This document shows, in pieces, positions 7,538 through 17,444 of a stretch of 64,000 nucleotides of DNA. Under the pieces are notes generated by a model. That model was given only the letters and a program-made list of their open reading frames with translations, searched no databases and was not told the DNA's origin. The translations under genes and the position numbers were made by a program. Each line of letters begins with the position of its first letter. Within the stretch, counting starts at the first letter, position 1. Source of the DNA: Labilibaculum sp. K2S. GTDB lineage: Bacteria > Bacteroidota > Bacteroidia > Bacteroidales > Marinifilaceae. The stretch covers positions 1 to 64,000 of the forward strand of contig NZ_JAUCMW010000006.1 of assembly GCF_030372765.1 (NCBI RefSeq), given 5' to 3'.

Positions 7538-9490
7538 ATGATTAAAATTACATTTCCGGATAATTCTGTAAAAGAGTTTGAAGCAGGGATTTCTGGCCTT
7601 GGTATTGCTAGAAGTCTAAGTAACAGTCTGGCCAAAGAAGTTTTATCTATAACTGTAAATGATGAAATTTGGGATATCTCTCGTCCAATAAACGAAGACT
7701 CAAACATTAAATTACATACTTGGGATGATGCTGAAGGTAAATATGCATTTTGGCATAGCTCAGCTCACCTTATGGCAGAAGCACTGGAAGCATTATATCC
7801 TGGAGTGAAATTTGGTATTGGCCCGGCTATTGAAATGGGCTTTTATTACGATGTTGACCTAGGAAACGAAATGGTTCTTTCCGATAAAGATCTTCCTAAA
7901 ATTGAACAAAAAATGCTTGAACTTGCTCGAAACAAGAGTGAGTATCAGCGTACAGATGTTACTAAGGAAGAAGCTCTTTCGTTTTTCAAAGAAAAAGATG
8001 AAGAATACAAACTGGAATTAATCAATGATCTTGATGACGGTACAATAAGTTTCTATAAACAAGGAAATTTTACTGACTTGTGCAGAGGACCACACTTGCC
8101 TAACACCAGCTATATTAAGGCCATCAAATTAAACTCTATCGCCGGAGCTTATTGGAGAGGCGATGAGAAAAGACCACAACTCACTCGTATTTATGGAATT
8201 ACTTTCCCTAAAAAGAAATTCTTGGATGAGTACGTAGTAATGATGGAAGAAGCTAAAAAACGTGATCACAGGAAACTGGGAAAAGAAATGGAATTATTCA
8301 CTTTCTCTCAGAATGTTGGTCAGGGAATGCCATTGTGGTTACCTAAAGGAGCTCAGTTAAGAGAAAGTCTAGAAACTTTCTTGAAACGTGTACAGAAAAA
8401 ATTCGGATACGAGCAGGTTATTACTCCTCATATTGGAAACATCAACTTGTATAAAACTTCAGGTCATTACGAAAAATATGGCGAAGATTCATTTCAGCCA
8501 ATTAAAACTCCGCAAGAAGGCGAAGAATATTTACTTAAACCAATGAATTGCCCGCATCATTGTGAAATTTACAAATTCAAACCCCGTTCCTACAAAGATC
8601 TGCCTGTTAGATATGCTGAATTCGGTACTGTATATCGTTACGAACAAAGTGGAGAACTGCACGGATTAACCCGCGTTAGAAGTTTTACTCAAGATGATGC
8701 TCACTTGTTCTGTACACCAGATCAATTAAAAGATGAATTCAAAAAGGTTATTGATATTATTTTCATCATTTTTAAAGCTCTAAACTTTACAGACTATACT
8801 GCTCAAGTGTCTTTACGTGACAAAGTAAACCGTGAAAAGTATATTGGCAGTGACGAGAATTGGGATAAAGCAGAACAGGCTATTATCGAAGCTGCTGAAG
8901 AAAAAGGCTTAAATACCGTTGTTGAATATGGCGAAGCAGCTTTTTATGGTCCGAAACTCGATTTCATGATTAAAGATGCAATTGGCCGTAAATGGCAGTT
9001 GGGAACCATACAAGTTGATTACAACTTACCGGAACGTTTCGAATTAGAATACGTCGGCAGCGATAATCAGAAGCATCGCCCTATCATGATCCACAGAGCA
9101 CCATTTGGTTCTATGGAACGATTTGTTGCCGTTTTACTGGAACATACTGGTGGCAAATTCCCTTTATGGCTAACACCTGAACAGGTTGTAATTATGCCAA
9201 TTAGCGAAAAATATAACGATTATGCCCAAAAAGTTTTAAATTCGTTAAATAATTCCGATATTCGCGCCGTATTAGATGATCGCAACGAGAAGATCGGACG
9301 AAAAATCCGTGACAGTGAGTTGAAAAAGACCCCATATCTTATAATTGTAGGCGAAAAAGAAGCTACCGAAGGTTCTGTTTCTGTTCGCAGACAAGGAGAA
9401 GGTGATTTGGGTTCTCAGAGCATTCAGGAATTTACAGATTTTATAAAGAAAGAAGTAGAAGATCAAATGTCTTCTATTGAAAAATACTAA
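7538..9490 (+). CDS. thrS: threonine--tRNA ligase
   Basis: This class II aminoacyl-tRNA synthetase has 650 residues, close to the usual 640. Domains in order are TGS (about 1-62), the editing domain with [11 protein letters not shown] and DLCRGPHLP (zinc and hydrolysis motifs that remove Ser-tRNA), the catalytic core with [11 protein letters not shown] (zinc Cys), the arginine motif [12 protein letters not shown], motif 3 around [13 protein letters not shown], and the anticodon-binding domain (from about 548, [11 protein letters not shown]). It charges tRNA-Thr in the cytoplasm. It leads the thrS-infC-rpmI-rplT cluster, an order conserved in many bacteria. Confidence 0.98.
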   Translation: MIKITFPDNSVKEFEAGISGLGIARSLSNSLAKEVLSITVNDEIWDISRPINEDSNIKLHTWDDAEGKYAFWHSSAHLMAEALEALYPGVKFGIGPAIEMGFYYDVDLGNEMVLSDKDLPKIEQKMLELARNKSEYQRTDVTKEEALSFFKEKDEEYKLELINDLDDGTISFYKQGNFTDLCRGPHLPNTSYIKAIKLNSIAGAYWRGDEKRPQLTRIYGITFPKKKFLDEYVVMMEEAKKRDHRKLGKEMELFTFSQNVGQGMPLWLPKGAQLRESLETFLKRVQKKFGYEQVITPHIGNINLYKTSGHYEKYGEDSFQPIKTPQEGEEYLLKPMNCPHHCEIYKFKPRSYKDLPVRYAEFGTVYRYEQSGELHGLTRVRSFTQDDAHLFCTPDQLKDEFKKVIDIIFIIFKALNFTDYTAQVSLRDKVNREKYIGSDENWDKAEQAIIEAAEEKGLNTVVEYGEAAFYGPKLDFMIKDAIGRKWQLGTIQVDYNLPERFELEYVGSDNQKHRPIMIHRAPFGSMERFVAVLLEHTGGKFPLWLTPEQVVIMPISEKYNDYAQKVLNSLNNSDIRAVLDDRNEKIGRKIRDSELKKTPYLIIVGEKEATEGSVSVRRQGEGDLGSQSIQEFTDFIKKEVEDQMSSIEKY

Positions 9491-9497
9491 CTTAATT

Positions 9498-9514
9498 AGG
9501 AGGACCTAGACATA
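9498..9514 (+). promoter_or_regulatory. ribosome binding site and ATA start of infC
   Basis: AGGAGG at 9498-9503 stands 8 bases before ATA at 9512-9514. An in-frame TAG at 9497-9499 limits how far upstream the gene can begin, and no ATG, GTG or TTG occurs in frame until 9656. A start at 9656 would remove about 48 conserved residues. A strong Shine-Dalgarno sequence is unusual in this phylum and points to ATA as the start codon. Confidence 0.7.
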
Positions 9515-10066
9515 GCTGGATTTCACCATAAAAACAACAGGGGGCCAAGAAAACCTCAAGAAGCTCTACACAAAATTAATAAATTAATTAGGGCACGTAG
9601 CGTTCGCGTTGTTGGAGAGAACGTAGAACCTGGAGTTTATTCTATTGCTGAAGCATTGAAATTTGCTGAGGAACAGGAATTGGACTTGATTGAAATTTCA
9701 CCAAATGCCGATCCACCAGTCTGTAAAATTTCTGATTACCAAAAGTATCTTTATCAACAGAAAAAGAAACAAAAGGAATTGAAGGCTAAAGCGGTGAAAG
9801 TTGTAGTGAAAGAAATTCGTTTTGGACCAAATACCGACGAACATGATTACAATTTTAAACTAAAGCATGCCGAAAAATTCTTAGCTGAAGGTTCAAAAGT
9901 AAAAGCTTATGTTTTCTTTAAAGGTCGATCAATCCTTTTTAAAGACAAAGGTGAGATTCTTTTATTAAAATTTGCTCAGGATCTTGAAGAGCTTGGTAAG
10001 GTTGAACAATTGCCAAGGTTAGAAGGAAAACGTATGACCATGTTTTTAACACCAAAGAAAAAGTAA
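9512..10066 (+). CDS. infC: translation initiation factor IF-3
   Basis: IF-3 binds the 30S subunit, keeps it apart from 50S and checks the start codon. From the ATA at 9512 the protein has 184 residues, the normal size. Its N-terminal domain contains [28 protein letters not shown], and the linker and C-terminal domain contain the conserved [16 protein letters not shown] segment (here [25 protein letters not shown]). Starting at the first conventional codon (TTG at 9656) would give only 136 residues and no N-terminal domain. In E. coli, infC uses AUU and IF-3 represses its own synthesis by rejecting it; the ATA here would allow the same control. It lies 21 bases after thrS. Confidence 0.93.
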   Translation: MAGFHHKNNRGPRKPQEALHKINKLIRARSVRVVGENVEPGVYSIAEALKFAEEQELDLIEISPNADPPVCKISDYQKYLYQQKKKQKELKAKAVKVVVKEIRFGPNTDEHDYNFKLKHAEKFLAEGSKVKAYVFFKGRSILFKDKGEILLLKFAQDLEELGKVEQLPRLEGKRMTMFLTPKKK

Positions 10067-10100
10067 AGTAATTTATATATAATCAATAATTAGTTGTACA

Positions 10101-10298
10101 ATGCCTAAGATGAAAACAAATAGCAGCGCAAAGAAGAGATTTACTTTGACTGCTTCTGGAAAAATCAAAAGAAAGCACGCTTTTAAAAGTCATATTTTGA
10201 CTAAAAAAAGCACCAAAAGAAAGAGAAATCTTACTTATTTTGGTTCTGTAAATAAAGCAGACCAGAAAAATGTTAAGTTAATGCTTAACATGTTGTAA
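10101..10298 (+). CDS. rpmI: 50S ribosomal protein L35
   Basis: The 65-residue basic protein starts [14 protein letters not shown] and contains [22 protein letters not shown], the typical L35 pattern. It is part of the large ribosomal subunit. It lies 34 bases after infC, in the usual infC-rpmI-rplT order. Confidence 0.97.
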   Translation: MPKMKTNSSAKKRFTLTASGKIKRKHAFKSHILTKKSTKRKRNLTYFGSVNKADQKNVKLMLNML

Positions 10299-10391
10299 AA
10301 ATCAGTATTTGATTTTTAAAGTTTATTAACCGGGTGATTTAGCAAAAAAAGAGTCCTTAAATGGAACGCTAACATTCTAAAAACAGAAACA

Positions 10392-10745
10392 ATGCCTAGA
10401 TCAGTAAATTCTGTAGCTTCAAGAGCTAGAAGAAAAAAGATTTTAAAAGAAACCAGAGGTAACTTTGGAGCAAGAGCTAACGTTTGGACGGTAGCAAAAA
10501 ACACATGGGAAAAGGGTATGCAGTATGCATACCGTGATAGAAAAAAGAAGAAATCAAACTTCAGAGCATTGTGGATTCAGCGTATTAATGCTGCTGCCAG
10601 ACTAGAAGGTTTGTCATATTCACAATTGATTGGTTTGATGCATAAAGCTAACATCGAAATTAACCGTAAGGTTTTAGCTGATTTAGCAATGAATCATCCT
10701 GAAGCATTTAAAGCTGTTGTTGGAAAAGCACAAACAGCTAAATAA
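10392..10745 (+). CDS. rplT: 50S ribosomal protein L20
   Basis: The 117-residue basic, helical protein starts [20 protein letters not shown] and contains [24 protein letters not shown], diagnostic for L20, an early assembly protein of the large subunit. It lies 93 bases after rpmI. This gap is longer than others in the operon and could hold a leader for control by L20, but I see no clear structure. A strong terminator follows. Confidence 0.97.
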   Translation: MPRSVNSVASRARRKKILKETRGNFGARANVWTVAKNTWEKGMQYAYRDRKKKKSNFRALWIQRINAAARLEGLSYSQLIGLMHKANIEINRKVLADLAMNHPEAFKAVVGKAQTAK

Positions 10746-10767
10746 TATTATAAATTATTTACTTTAG

Positions 10768-10800
10768 AACGGGATTGTTTTGTACAATCCCGTTTTTTTT
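10768..10800 (+). terminator. terminator after rplT
   Basis: AACGGGATTGT pairs with ACAATCCCGTT, followed by a run of T residues, 22 bases past the rplT stop. Confidence 0.88.
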
Positions 10801-10912
10801 GTTTATCTCCTAAATCCAAATGCTTAATGGGGTCTTTATACTGATTATCGAAAAAGCATTTTCAAATGGCACATTAATCCACTCTTGGTAGTTTATTATG
10901 CCTTGGATTTAT

Positions 10913-10920
10913 TATTTTTG
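10913..10920 (+). promoter_or_regulatory. -7 element upstream of dapB
   Basis: TATTTTTG matches TAnnTTTG, with a TTGG at 10885-10888 at a slightly long spacing of 24 bases. It lies 56 bases before the dapB ATG. Confidence 0.5.
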
Positions 10921-10976
10921 AAATCATTAAACAGGAGTAATACTATTAACCATACAAGCTCCTAAAAAAACCACAC

Positions 10977-11690
10977 ATGAGAATAGCACTTATTGGTTAC
11001 GGAAAAATGGGCAAGGAAATTGAACAAATTACTCTAAACCGAGGCCATCAAATAGGATTAATTATTGATCAGGAAAATCAAGCCGATTTACATGCTGAGA
11101 ACCTTAAAAATATTGATGTTGCAATTGAATTTACAAATCCTGATTCAGCCTTTGGCAACTATCAAATTTGCTTTGAAGCAAATGTACCCGTTGTGTCAGG
11201 CACAACAGGATGGCTTGATAAAATAGATTTAGTTAAGGAAAAATGTCAGTTAGGAAGTGGTTTTTTCTATGCCTCTAATTTTAGTTTAGGAGTAAATCTT
11301 TTCTTCGAGCTTAATAAAAAACTAGCCTTATTAATGGCGCCTTTCAGCGAATACAATGCTGATATGGAAGAAATTCATCACATTCACAAATTAGATTCGC
11401 CAAGCGGAACGGCAATTACTTTAGCTGAGGGAATTATTGAAAATCATCCAAGAAAAACAAAATGGATTGAAGCCACAAGTATGAAGGAAGACGAACTTAG
11501 TATATTTGCTAAACGACATGGTTCCGTTTCTGGCACACACTCCATTACCTGGCACTCAGAAGTCGATGAGATCAGTATTCAACATTTGGCTTATAGTAGA
11601 AAAGGCTTTGCTCTTGGCGCCGTGTTAGCCGCAGAATTCATGCCTGAGAAAAAAGGTTTTTTTGGCATGAAAGATCTTTTAAAACTATAG
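10977..11690 (+). CDS. dapB: 4-hydroxy-tetrahydrodipicolinate reductase
   Basis: The 237-residue protein catalyses the NAD(P)H-dependent reduction step of the diaminopimelate/lysine pathway in the cytoplasm. The N-terminal Rossmann motif is GYGKMGK, and the substrate/catalytic signature is EEIHHIHKLDSPSGTAI with the conserved His-His and Lys. The length is slightly below the usual 240-270. It is followed 55 bases later by lepB; dapB-lepB-wbqC is a common order in Bacteroidota. DapB feeds peptidoglycan, and the next gene serves protein export, so the grouping is envelope-related. Confidence 0.96.
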   Translation: MRIALIGYGKMGKEIEQITLNRGHQIGLIIDQENQADLHAENLKNIDVAIEFTNPDSAFGNYQICFEANVPVVSGTTGWLDKIDLVKEKCQLGSGFFYASNFSLGVNLFFELNKKLALLMAPFSEYNADMEEIHHIHKLDSPSGTAITLAEGIIENHPRKTKWIEATSMKEDELSIFAKRHGSVSGTHSITWHSEVDEISIQHLAYSRKGFALGAVLAAEFMPEKKGFFGMKDLLKL

Positions 11691-11745
11691 TTCAGCACAA
11701 CAGCTGGAATAAAAAGAAATTAAGTAATCATTTAAAATAAATTGA

Positions 11746-13134
11746 ATGAGCAGTATACTAAAAAACAAATGGTTTAAATTTTCGATAGCCCTAATCATCT
11801 GCCTGTTGATGATTATTTGGATAGGTAATTACTGGCTGATTTTGGGCCTTCCCATCCTTTTTGATGTATATATCAGTAAAAAAGTACATTGGGCTTTCTG
11901 GAAAAAAAGAGGTGTAAAGAAACAAAGTGCAACGGTAGAATGGGTTGACGCAATTATTTTTGCAGTTGTTGCAGCAACCATTATCAGAATGTTCTTCATT
12001 GAAGCATATACAATTCCTACTTCATCAATGGAGAAATCATTGTTGGTAGGAGATTATCTTTTTGTAAGCAAAGTAGCTTACGGACCGAAAATTCCCAACA
12101 CGCCATTATCCTTTCCTTTTGCGCATCATACATTGCCATTGACCAAATCAACAAAGTCGTATTTAGAATGGATTCAATGGCCTTACAAACGTCTTGTTGG
12201 TATCAATGAAGTGAAAAGAAACGACGTTGTTGTTTTCAACTTTCCTGCCGGTGATACTATTATCGTTGGAAGAGAAAACCCAGACTATTATACAAATTTA
12301 AGAGGTTTAGGAGATCAATTTATGTCTGATGACATGAAAAAAGGACGGACTCTTCAGTCAGAGAAAAAATATATTGATATGGCACGAAAGTACCTTGCCC
12401 AAAACACAGAAATTGCAACCCGTCCGGTAGACAAACAAGAGAACTACATCAAACGATGTGTTGGAATTCCTGGAGATACTCTATTGTGTATCGACGGGGA
12501 ATTGCATGTTAATGGTAAACCTCAAGATAAAATTGAGAATATGCAGTACAATTATGTTGTCCGCACAAATGGAACTCCTATCAATCCAAGAAAACTGGAA
12601 GAACTAAACATCGCTAAAGCAGATATCGACCACAGAGGATCTGATTATAATCTTCCTCTCTCGCTTAGTAAGGTTGAGGCATTGAAAAAATTGAACAATG
12701 TTGTTTCAATTATTAGAAGAAATTCAACTCTAGGTATTTCTGAAGATGTTTTCCCTTTTAGCGACCATTACACATGGAACAGAGACAATTTTGGTCCATT
12801 AGTAATTCCTAAAAAAGGACAAACAGTTTCGCTTAACTTAGAGACACTTCCTTTGTATGAAAGGGCAATTAATGCTTATGAAGGCAACGATTTAAAAGTT
12901 CAGGATTCTACCATTTATATCAATGGAAAAATTGCAACAGAATTTACTTTTAAAATGGATTACTATTGGATGATGGGTGATAACAGACACATGTCTGCCG
13001 ATTCAAGATACTGGGGATATGTTCCTGAAGATCATATCGTAGGAAAGGCTTCATTTATATGGCTTTCATTGGATAAAGACAAAACCGCTTTCAGCAAAAT
13101 AAGATGGGACAGAGTTTTTAAATGGATTCACTAA
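11746..13134 (+). CDS. lepB: signal peptidase I
   Basis: The 462-residue protein is of the long Bacteroidota type. Two hydrophobic segments lie near the N-terminus (about 11-38), with another around 70-88 (AIIFAVVAATIIRMFFI). The catalytic Ser is in YTIPTSSMEKSLLVGDYLFVSK, the general-base Lys in YIKRCVGIPGDTL, and box E is GDNRHMSADSRYWGYVPEDHIVGKA. About 150 residues are inserted between the Ser and Lys motifs and again before box E, as is usual in this phylum. It cleaves signal peptides of exported proteins at the outer face of the inner membrane. A terminator follows. Confidence 0.96.
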   Translation: MSSILKNKWFKFSIALIICLLMIIWIGNYWLILGLPILFDVYISKKVHWAFWKKRGVKKQSATVEWVDAIIFAVVAATIIRMFFIEAYTIPTSSMEKSLLVGDYLFVSKVAYGPKIPNTPLSFPFAHHTLPLTKSTKSYLEWIQWPYKRLVGINEVKRNDVVVFNFPAGDTIIVGRENPDYYTNLRGLGDQFMSDDMKKGRTLQSEKKYIDMARKYLAQNTEIATRPVDKQENYIKRCVGIPGDTLLCIDGELHVNGKPQDKIENMQYNYVVRTNGTPINPRKLEELNIAKADIDHRGSDYNLPLSLSKVEALKKLNNVVSIIRRNSTLGISEDVFPFSDHYTWNRDNFGPLVIPKKGQTVSLNLETLPLYERAINAYEGNDLKVQDSTIYINGKIATEFTFKMDYYWMMGDNRHMSADSRYWGYVPEDHIVGKASFIWLSLDKDKTAFSKIRWDRVFKWIH

Positions 13135-13157
13135 TCCACTTAGACAAAAATTATATG

Positions 13158-13183
13158 AAAGACACCCATTGCGGTGTCTTTTT
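13158..13183 (+). terminator. terminator after lepB
   Basis: AAGACACC pairs with GGTGTCTT across a short loop and is followed by a T-rich tract, 24 bases after the lepB stop. Confidence 0.8.
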
Positions 13184-13199
13184 CTTTTCCTTATTTTTC

Positions 13200-13207
13200 T
13201 ATTTTTG
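13200..13207 (+). promoter_or_regulatory. -7 element upstream of wbqC
   Basis: TATTTTTG matches TAnnTTTG and lies 31 bases before the wbqC ATG. Confidence 0.5.
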
Positions 13208-13238
13208 TAGTTTCGTATCAACAGCTTCAGAATAATCT

Positions 13239-13886
13239 ATGAAAAACTCCAAAGCCTTACTGGCAACATCTTTTTTTGCACCCATTCAATATTACTGTAA
13301 ATTAATTCAATACCCCGAAATTGTAATTGAGCAATGGGAGCATTATTCAAAGCAATCTTACAGAAACCGCTGTAATATCTATGGAGCAAATGGTGTTTTA
13401 TCTCTATCTGTTCCAGTTGTAAAGGCAACAAATAAAAAAGTACTGACCAAAGATGTTAAAATTTCATATGATACAAACTGGCAAAAATTGCATTGGAAAG
13501 GCATTGAGGCTGCCTACAAATCTTCTCCTTTCTACGAGTATTATATTGATGATTTAGAGCGCTTCTTCACTCAGAAATGGGATTATTTACTTGAATACAA
13601 TAATGAAATTCAGAAAGAAATATTCGGCATTCTGGAGATTGAACCCAATATTCAATTCACTAAGGATTTTATTGGTTTTGGCACATGTGAATATGATGAT
13701 TTCAGGGAAAAGATACACCCTAAGACTTCAAAATTAGAAACAGACAACACATTTACAGCCAAAAAATACACACAAGTGTTTGGAGATAAATATGGTTTTA
13801 TTGAGAATCTAAGTATTTTGGATCTAATTTTCAATTTGGGTCCAGACAGTCTAAGCTACCTTGAATCAATCAATTCAAATTTGTAG
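13239..13886 (+). CDS. WbqC-family protein
   Basis: The 215-residue cytoplasmic protein shows the WbqC pattern: FFAPIQYYCKL at the start, QSYRNRCNIYGANGVLSLSVPV, the ISYDTNWQKLHWKGIEAAYKSSPFYEYY core, and a C-terminal LDLIFNLGPDSLSYL. Members occur in O-antigen/polysaccharide clusters and next to lepB in Bacteroidota; the reaction is not established, although a role in making or transferring an unusual sugar or amino-acid group has been proposed. Its last 12 bases overlap the end of the convergent NUDIX gene, so no terminator separates them. Confidence 0.88.
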   Translation: MKNSKALLATSFFAPIQYYCKLIQYPEIVIEQWEHYSKQSYRNRCNIYGANGVLSLSVPVVKATNKKVLTKDVKISYDTNWQKLHWKGIEAAYKSSPFYEYYIDDLERFFTQKWDYLLEYNNEIQKEIFGILEIEPNIQFTKDFIGFGTCEYDDFREKIHPKTSKLETDNTFTAKKYTQVFGDKYGFIENLSILDLIFNLGPDSLSYLESINSNL

Positions 13887-14309
13887 TTGCTTCAGGATAT
13901 CTGTCATTATAAGATCGTGATCGAAAGCAAGAGGCGACAATTTTTCAACAGGTTGCCATTTTGCCTGTTTGGCATCATCTTCTCCCCTCACAGCCGGCAA
14001 TTCATCAGACATCATTGTTCCAATATAAACAATGGATACGGTTCTTCCCCGAGGATCGCGGTCAACAGAACCATATGTTCGAAATTGTTCTAAACCAAAA
14101 CCAACAAAACCAGTCTCCTCTTTTAGTTCCCGATAGGCTGCCACTTCTATATCTTCATCCATATCAACAAAACCACCAGGGAATGCCCACATATCCTGAA
14201 ATGGAGGATTGGCTCTTTGAATTAGCAGTACGTAAAGCACATCATTAGATTTGCAAAAAACTGCACAATCTACAGTTAGTGCCGGCCTTGGATATTGGTA
14301 AGTATACAT
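13875..14309 (-). CDS. NUDIX hydrolase
   Basis: The 144-residue protein carries a complete Nudix box, G(x5)E(x7)REUxEExGU, as GGFVDMDEDIEVAAYRELKEETGF, which binds Mg2+ and hydrolyses a nucleoside diphosphate linked to another group. The start MYTYQYPRPALTVDCAVFC and the long-branch QRANPPFQDMWAFPGGF segment resemble ADP-ribose pyrophosphatase or NrtR-like Nudix domains, but the C-terminal winged helix of NrtR is missing. The exact substrate cannot be read from sequence. It is 25 bases downstream of the NlpC/P60 gene on the same strand, so the two may be cotranscribed. Confidence 0.88.
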   Translation of the reverse strand: MYTYQYPRPALTVDCAVFCKSNDVLYVLLIQRANPPFQDMWAFPGGFVDMDEDIEVAAYRELKEETGFVGFGLEQFRTYGSVDRDPRGRTVSIVYIGTMMSDELPAVRGEDDAKQAKWQPVEKLSPLAFDHDLIMTDILKQLQI

Positions 14310-14334
14310 AACAGAAGTCTGATGTGAATTGAAC

Positions 14335-15129
14335 CTACTGGTTAATAATTCTTTTAATCACTCTTAATTTATGAGTGTAACGCTTTTTATCGACATTAAA
14401 TATTCCCTGATGATCTACATTATCAATACGAACATTACCAGAAGCATGTATAATTTTATGCCGATCCCAAATAATACCAACATGAGTAATTTTTCCATCT
14501 TCGTTATCAAAAAAAGCCAAATCGCCAGGCAGAGCCTCTTCTACAAAAGTAAGAGAATCTCCAATTAATACTTGCTGACTTGCATCTCTTGGCAAAACAA
14601 TACCATTTAGCTTGTATACAATTTGGGTTAATCCGGAACAATCAATTCCGTAGGGAGTTCTTCCTCCCCATAAATAGGGAGAATTAAAATATTTTAAAGC
14701 ACTTTCGATAATGGAATCACGTAAGTGGTCGGCAGAAGAATTTTCAGAAACTTTGCCTTGGTAGAAATAATCCTTATCGGCAATTTTAAATGACTTCTTC
14801 TCCAAATCACAAAATGGAAATGAGCTTCCCGGCACGATCAATTTATTGGAGTAATCCTGCTCCTGAAAAACCAAATTAAACGTATCATTTGCTACAACCT
14901 GAAGCTCCTTATTTAAAGTTTGAAAAAGTTCTTCATCAATCGCAGTAATCATTTTAGTATCCACCCAACCTTCGTAATTGTCAAATGCCAATCGAATTTT
15001 TGACCAGTTTTCATTCTCTTCGAGAATCTCAAAATGCTCCCCAAACAATAATTGAGTTACCATTTCACTTCGTTCAGCCGGTTCTTTTCGGACAGGTATA
15101 ATACTTAGATCGGAAATTCCGTAATTCAT
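14335..15129 (-). CDS. SH3 and NlpC/P60 domain peptidase (C40)
   Basis: The 264-residue protein has an SH3-like domain (about 5-65, ending in EGWVDTKMI), a second less clear SH3-like region (about 75-120) and a C40 papain-like domain from about 135. Catalytic Cys is in YGIDCSGLTQIVYKLNG, His in DGKITHVGIIWD, and the third polar residue is the His of KIIHASGNVRIDNV. It resembles the gamma-D-glutamyl-diamino acid endopeptidases (YkfC / dipeptidyl-peptidase VI) that trim peptidoglycan peptides. No signal peptide is visible, so it probably recycles muropeptides inside the cell; secretion by another route is possible. Confidence 0.9.
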   Translation of the reverse strand: MNYGISDLSIIPVRKEPAERSEMVTQLLFGEHFEILEENENWSKIRLAFDNYEGWVDTKMITAIDEELFQTLNKELQVVANDTFNLVFQEQDYSNKLIVPGSSFPFCDLEKKSFKIADKDYFYQGKVSENSSADHLRDSIIESALKYFNSPYLWGGRTPYGIDCSGLTQIVYKLNGIVLPRDASQQVLIGDSLTFVEEALPGDLAFFDNEDGKITHVGIIWDRHKIIHASGNVRIDNVDHQGIFNVDKKRYTHKLRVIKRIINQ

Positions 15130-15156
15130 TTATTGTTCTATTTTTAGCATACAAAC

Positions 15157-15164
15157 CAAATATA
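15157..15164 (-). promoter_or_regulatory. -7 element of the NlpC/P60-NUDIX unit
   Basis: On the minus strand TATATTTG matches TAnnTTTG, 28 bases before the NlpC/P60 start codon. No clear -33 element is seen. Confidence 0.45.
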
Positions 15165-15320
15165 AAGAATAAAATTATGTTTTTACATTTGCTTTCACAA
15201 AAAAAGCCAATAAAATAAGTCATCTAAAAGAAATGACGAATAGTTTTCCAGCACAAAATATTACATTATTTTTATAAACAAAATTTCAATAAAAACCGCA
15301 CTCACAAATAGTAAACAAAA

Positions 15321-17444
15321 ATGAGTAAATACTTCAGGTGGATTCGACAGAATTTAAATAATATCTACAGGTTTTTGATTACATCAATGACCATTATTCT
15401 CATCACTCTTCTGTTTCCCAACATTGGTAACTTCAAATACGAATACCAAAAAGGAAAACCATGGATGCACGAAACTTTAATTGCACCTTTTGATTTTGCT
15501 CTTTTAAAAACTGAAAGTGAAATTTCGCAGGAGAAAGACAGCATATTGAACAAATTCTATCCTTTCTTTAAAAAAGATACTGCTGTTGTTACAGAAATAA
15601 CGAATAAATTCAATTCCGACTTTGATAAGAAATGGAGCCAATTCACAAAGTCGGGTTCTTATAAAAAACTAAATAATTCCAATCAAACTGCAGAAAAAGA
15701 GTTCTTACGACTCAAAGAATACCTACTTTTTAATCTCAATAAAATTTACGAATTTGGAATAGCCGATTTACAAAATGAACAAAAGGAATTAGGATATAAA
15801 CGTCCTAACTTCATTAATAAATCAGTAAATAATCTGAACGAAGTTGTTCCTATTGAAAATATATATACACCCAAAAGTGCATATCAATTTATCTCAAATC
15901 AATTAAAAACAGATTTTCCATCTTCCGCTTATCAGAGTTTCATTCAGGATTTAAACATTGATTCTTATCTTCTGCCTAATCTGTTTTACGATGCAACAAT
16001 GTCTGAACAGGTTAAGTCCAGTATGTTGTCCATGGTATCCATTTCAAAAGGTATTATTGAATCCGGAACCCGGATTGTTCTTGTGGGAGATGTGATAGAT
16101 GAACACACGTTTCTTGTTTTAGAATCACTAAAAAAGGATTATGAAAATATACTGGGATCGTCGCAGAACCATTATTTAATTGTTATTGGGCAATGCATGC
16201 TAATTATTTCATGTATCCTGTTACTGTTTCTTTATCTCCGAAATTTTAGAAAACAGATTTTACATGACAACAAAAAACTACTCTTTATACTGTTATTTGT
16301 ACTGCTATATGTCGCACTAACAACTCTTGTTCTTAAATTTACTAAAGTTAATATCTACATCATTCCGTTCGCCTTAATAACAATAGTTGTAAGAACGTTG
16401 ATGGATAGTCGGACTGCTCTCTTTGTTTTTATAATAACAGTTTTACTTACTGGATTTCTTGCCCCAAATGGCTTTGAATTTGTATTTCTTCAACTTTCAG
16501 CCGGTATTATGGCAATTTATAGCCTGCCAAGATTAGAGCGTCGTGGACAGCTGGTATTAACAGGAATCATTACCTTCTTAACCTATAGTATTGTCTACTT
16601 TGCATTTGCCATAACTCAAGAATCAAATATCGCTGACATTAAATGGATAAACTTCATGTTCTTTGCTATAAATTGCTTAGCAATAACATTTTCCTACTCA
16701 CTGATATACATTTTCGAAAAACTTTTCGGTTTTCTTTCGGATGTTACACTAATTGAGCTCTCGAATCAAAATCATCCACTCTTACGCCAACTATTACAGC
16801 ACTCGCCGGGAACCTTTCAGCATTGCCTGCAGGTAGCCAACTTAGCCGAAGCTGCTATCAATAAAATTGGCGGAAATCCTCTACTGGTTCGCACCGGAGC
16901 TTTATATCATGATATTGGAAAGATGAAACACCCGGCTTATTTTATTGAAAATCAACTAACCAGCTCAAATCCTCATGATAAATTAGATTTTGATAAGAGT
17001 GCTCAGATCATAACTGATCATGTTAAATTTGGAGTTAAAATTGCGAAGAAACACAAGCTTCCACAGCTAATTATAGATTTTATTGAAACTCATCATGGCG
17101 CCGGAAGAGTTCAGTATTTCTATACCTCATTTAAAAATAAATATCCTGACAAGGAAATTGATGAAGAAAAATTTACATATCCAGGTCCGGATCCTTTCAC
17201 CAAAGAAACAGCAGTATTAATGATGGCAGATTCAGTAGAAGCATCATCACGTAGTTTAAAAGAAAAAACGCCGGAGACGATACGTACTCTTATTGATAAA
17301 ATAATTGACAAGCAAATTGCTGAAAACCGCTTCCAAAATGCGGATATAACTTTTAAAAATATCAATCAGGTCAAAGAAATTTTCACAAATGCTCTTATTA
17401 ACGTTTATCATGCCCGAATTGAGTATCCAAAGGAGAATGAATAA
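15321..17444 (+). CDS. 7TM-HD (PgpH-like) membrane phosphohydrolase
   Basis: The 707-residue protein has an N-terminal membrane helix (about 15-35), an extracytoplasmic 7TMR-HDED sensor domain (about 40-280), seven membrane segments (about 285-470) and a cytoplasmic HD domain. The HD signature is GALYHDIGKMKHPAYFIENQ, preceded by a conserved SPGTFQHCLQVANLAEAA His and followed by HHGAGRVQYFY and DPFTKETAVLMMADSVEAS, which supply further metal ligands. PgpH proteins hydrolyse the second messenger c-di-AMP; by homology this one should do the same in response to an outside signal. It stands alone. In Bacteroidota the c-di-AMP link is inferred, not proven here. Confidence 0.92.
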   Translation: MSKYFRWIRQNLNNIYRFLITSMTIILITLLFPNIGNFKYEYQKGKPWMHETLIAPFDFALLKTESEISQEKDSILNKFYPFFKKDTAVVTEITNKFNSDFDKKWSQFTKSGSYKKLNNSNQTAEKEFLRLKEYLLFNLNKIYEFGIADLQNEQKELGYKRPNFINKSVNNLNEVVPIENIYTPKSAYQFISNQLKTDFPSSAYQSFIQDLNIDSYLLPNLFYDATMSEQVKSSMLSMVSISKGIIESGTRIVLVGDVIDEHTFLVLESLKKDYENILGSSQNHYLIVIGQCMLIISCILLLFLYLRNFRKQILHDNKKLLFILLFVLLYVALTTLVLKFTKVNIYIIPFALITIVVRTLMDSRTALFVFIITVLLTGFLAPNGFEFVFLQLSAGIMAIYSLPRLERRGQLVLTGIITFLTYSIVYFAFAITQESNIADIKWINFMFFAINCLAITFSYSLIYIFEKLFGFLSDVTLIELSNQNHPLLRQLLQHSPGTFQHCLQVANLAEAAINKIGGNPLLVRTGALYHDIGKMKHPAYFIENQLTSSNPHDKLDFDKSAQIITDHVKFGVKIAKKHKLPQLIIDFIETHHGAGRVQYFYTSFKNKYPDKEIDEEKFTYPGPDPFTKETAVLMMADSVEASSRSLKEKTPETIRTLIDKIIDKQIAENRFQNADITFKNINQVKEIFTNALINVYHARIEYPKENE

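Noticed and set aside
9656..10066. IF-3 starting at TTG 9656 with 136 residues
   Set aside because: This would remove the conserved N-terminal domain; the frame is open upstream to an ATA with a strong ribosome binding site.
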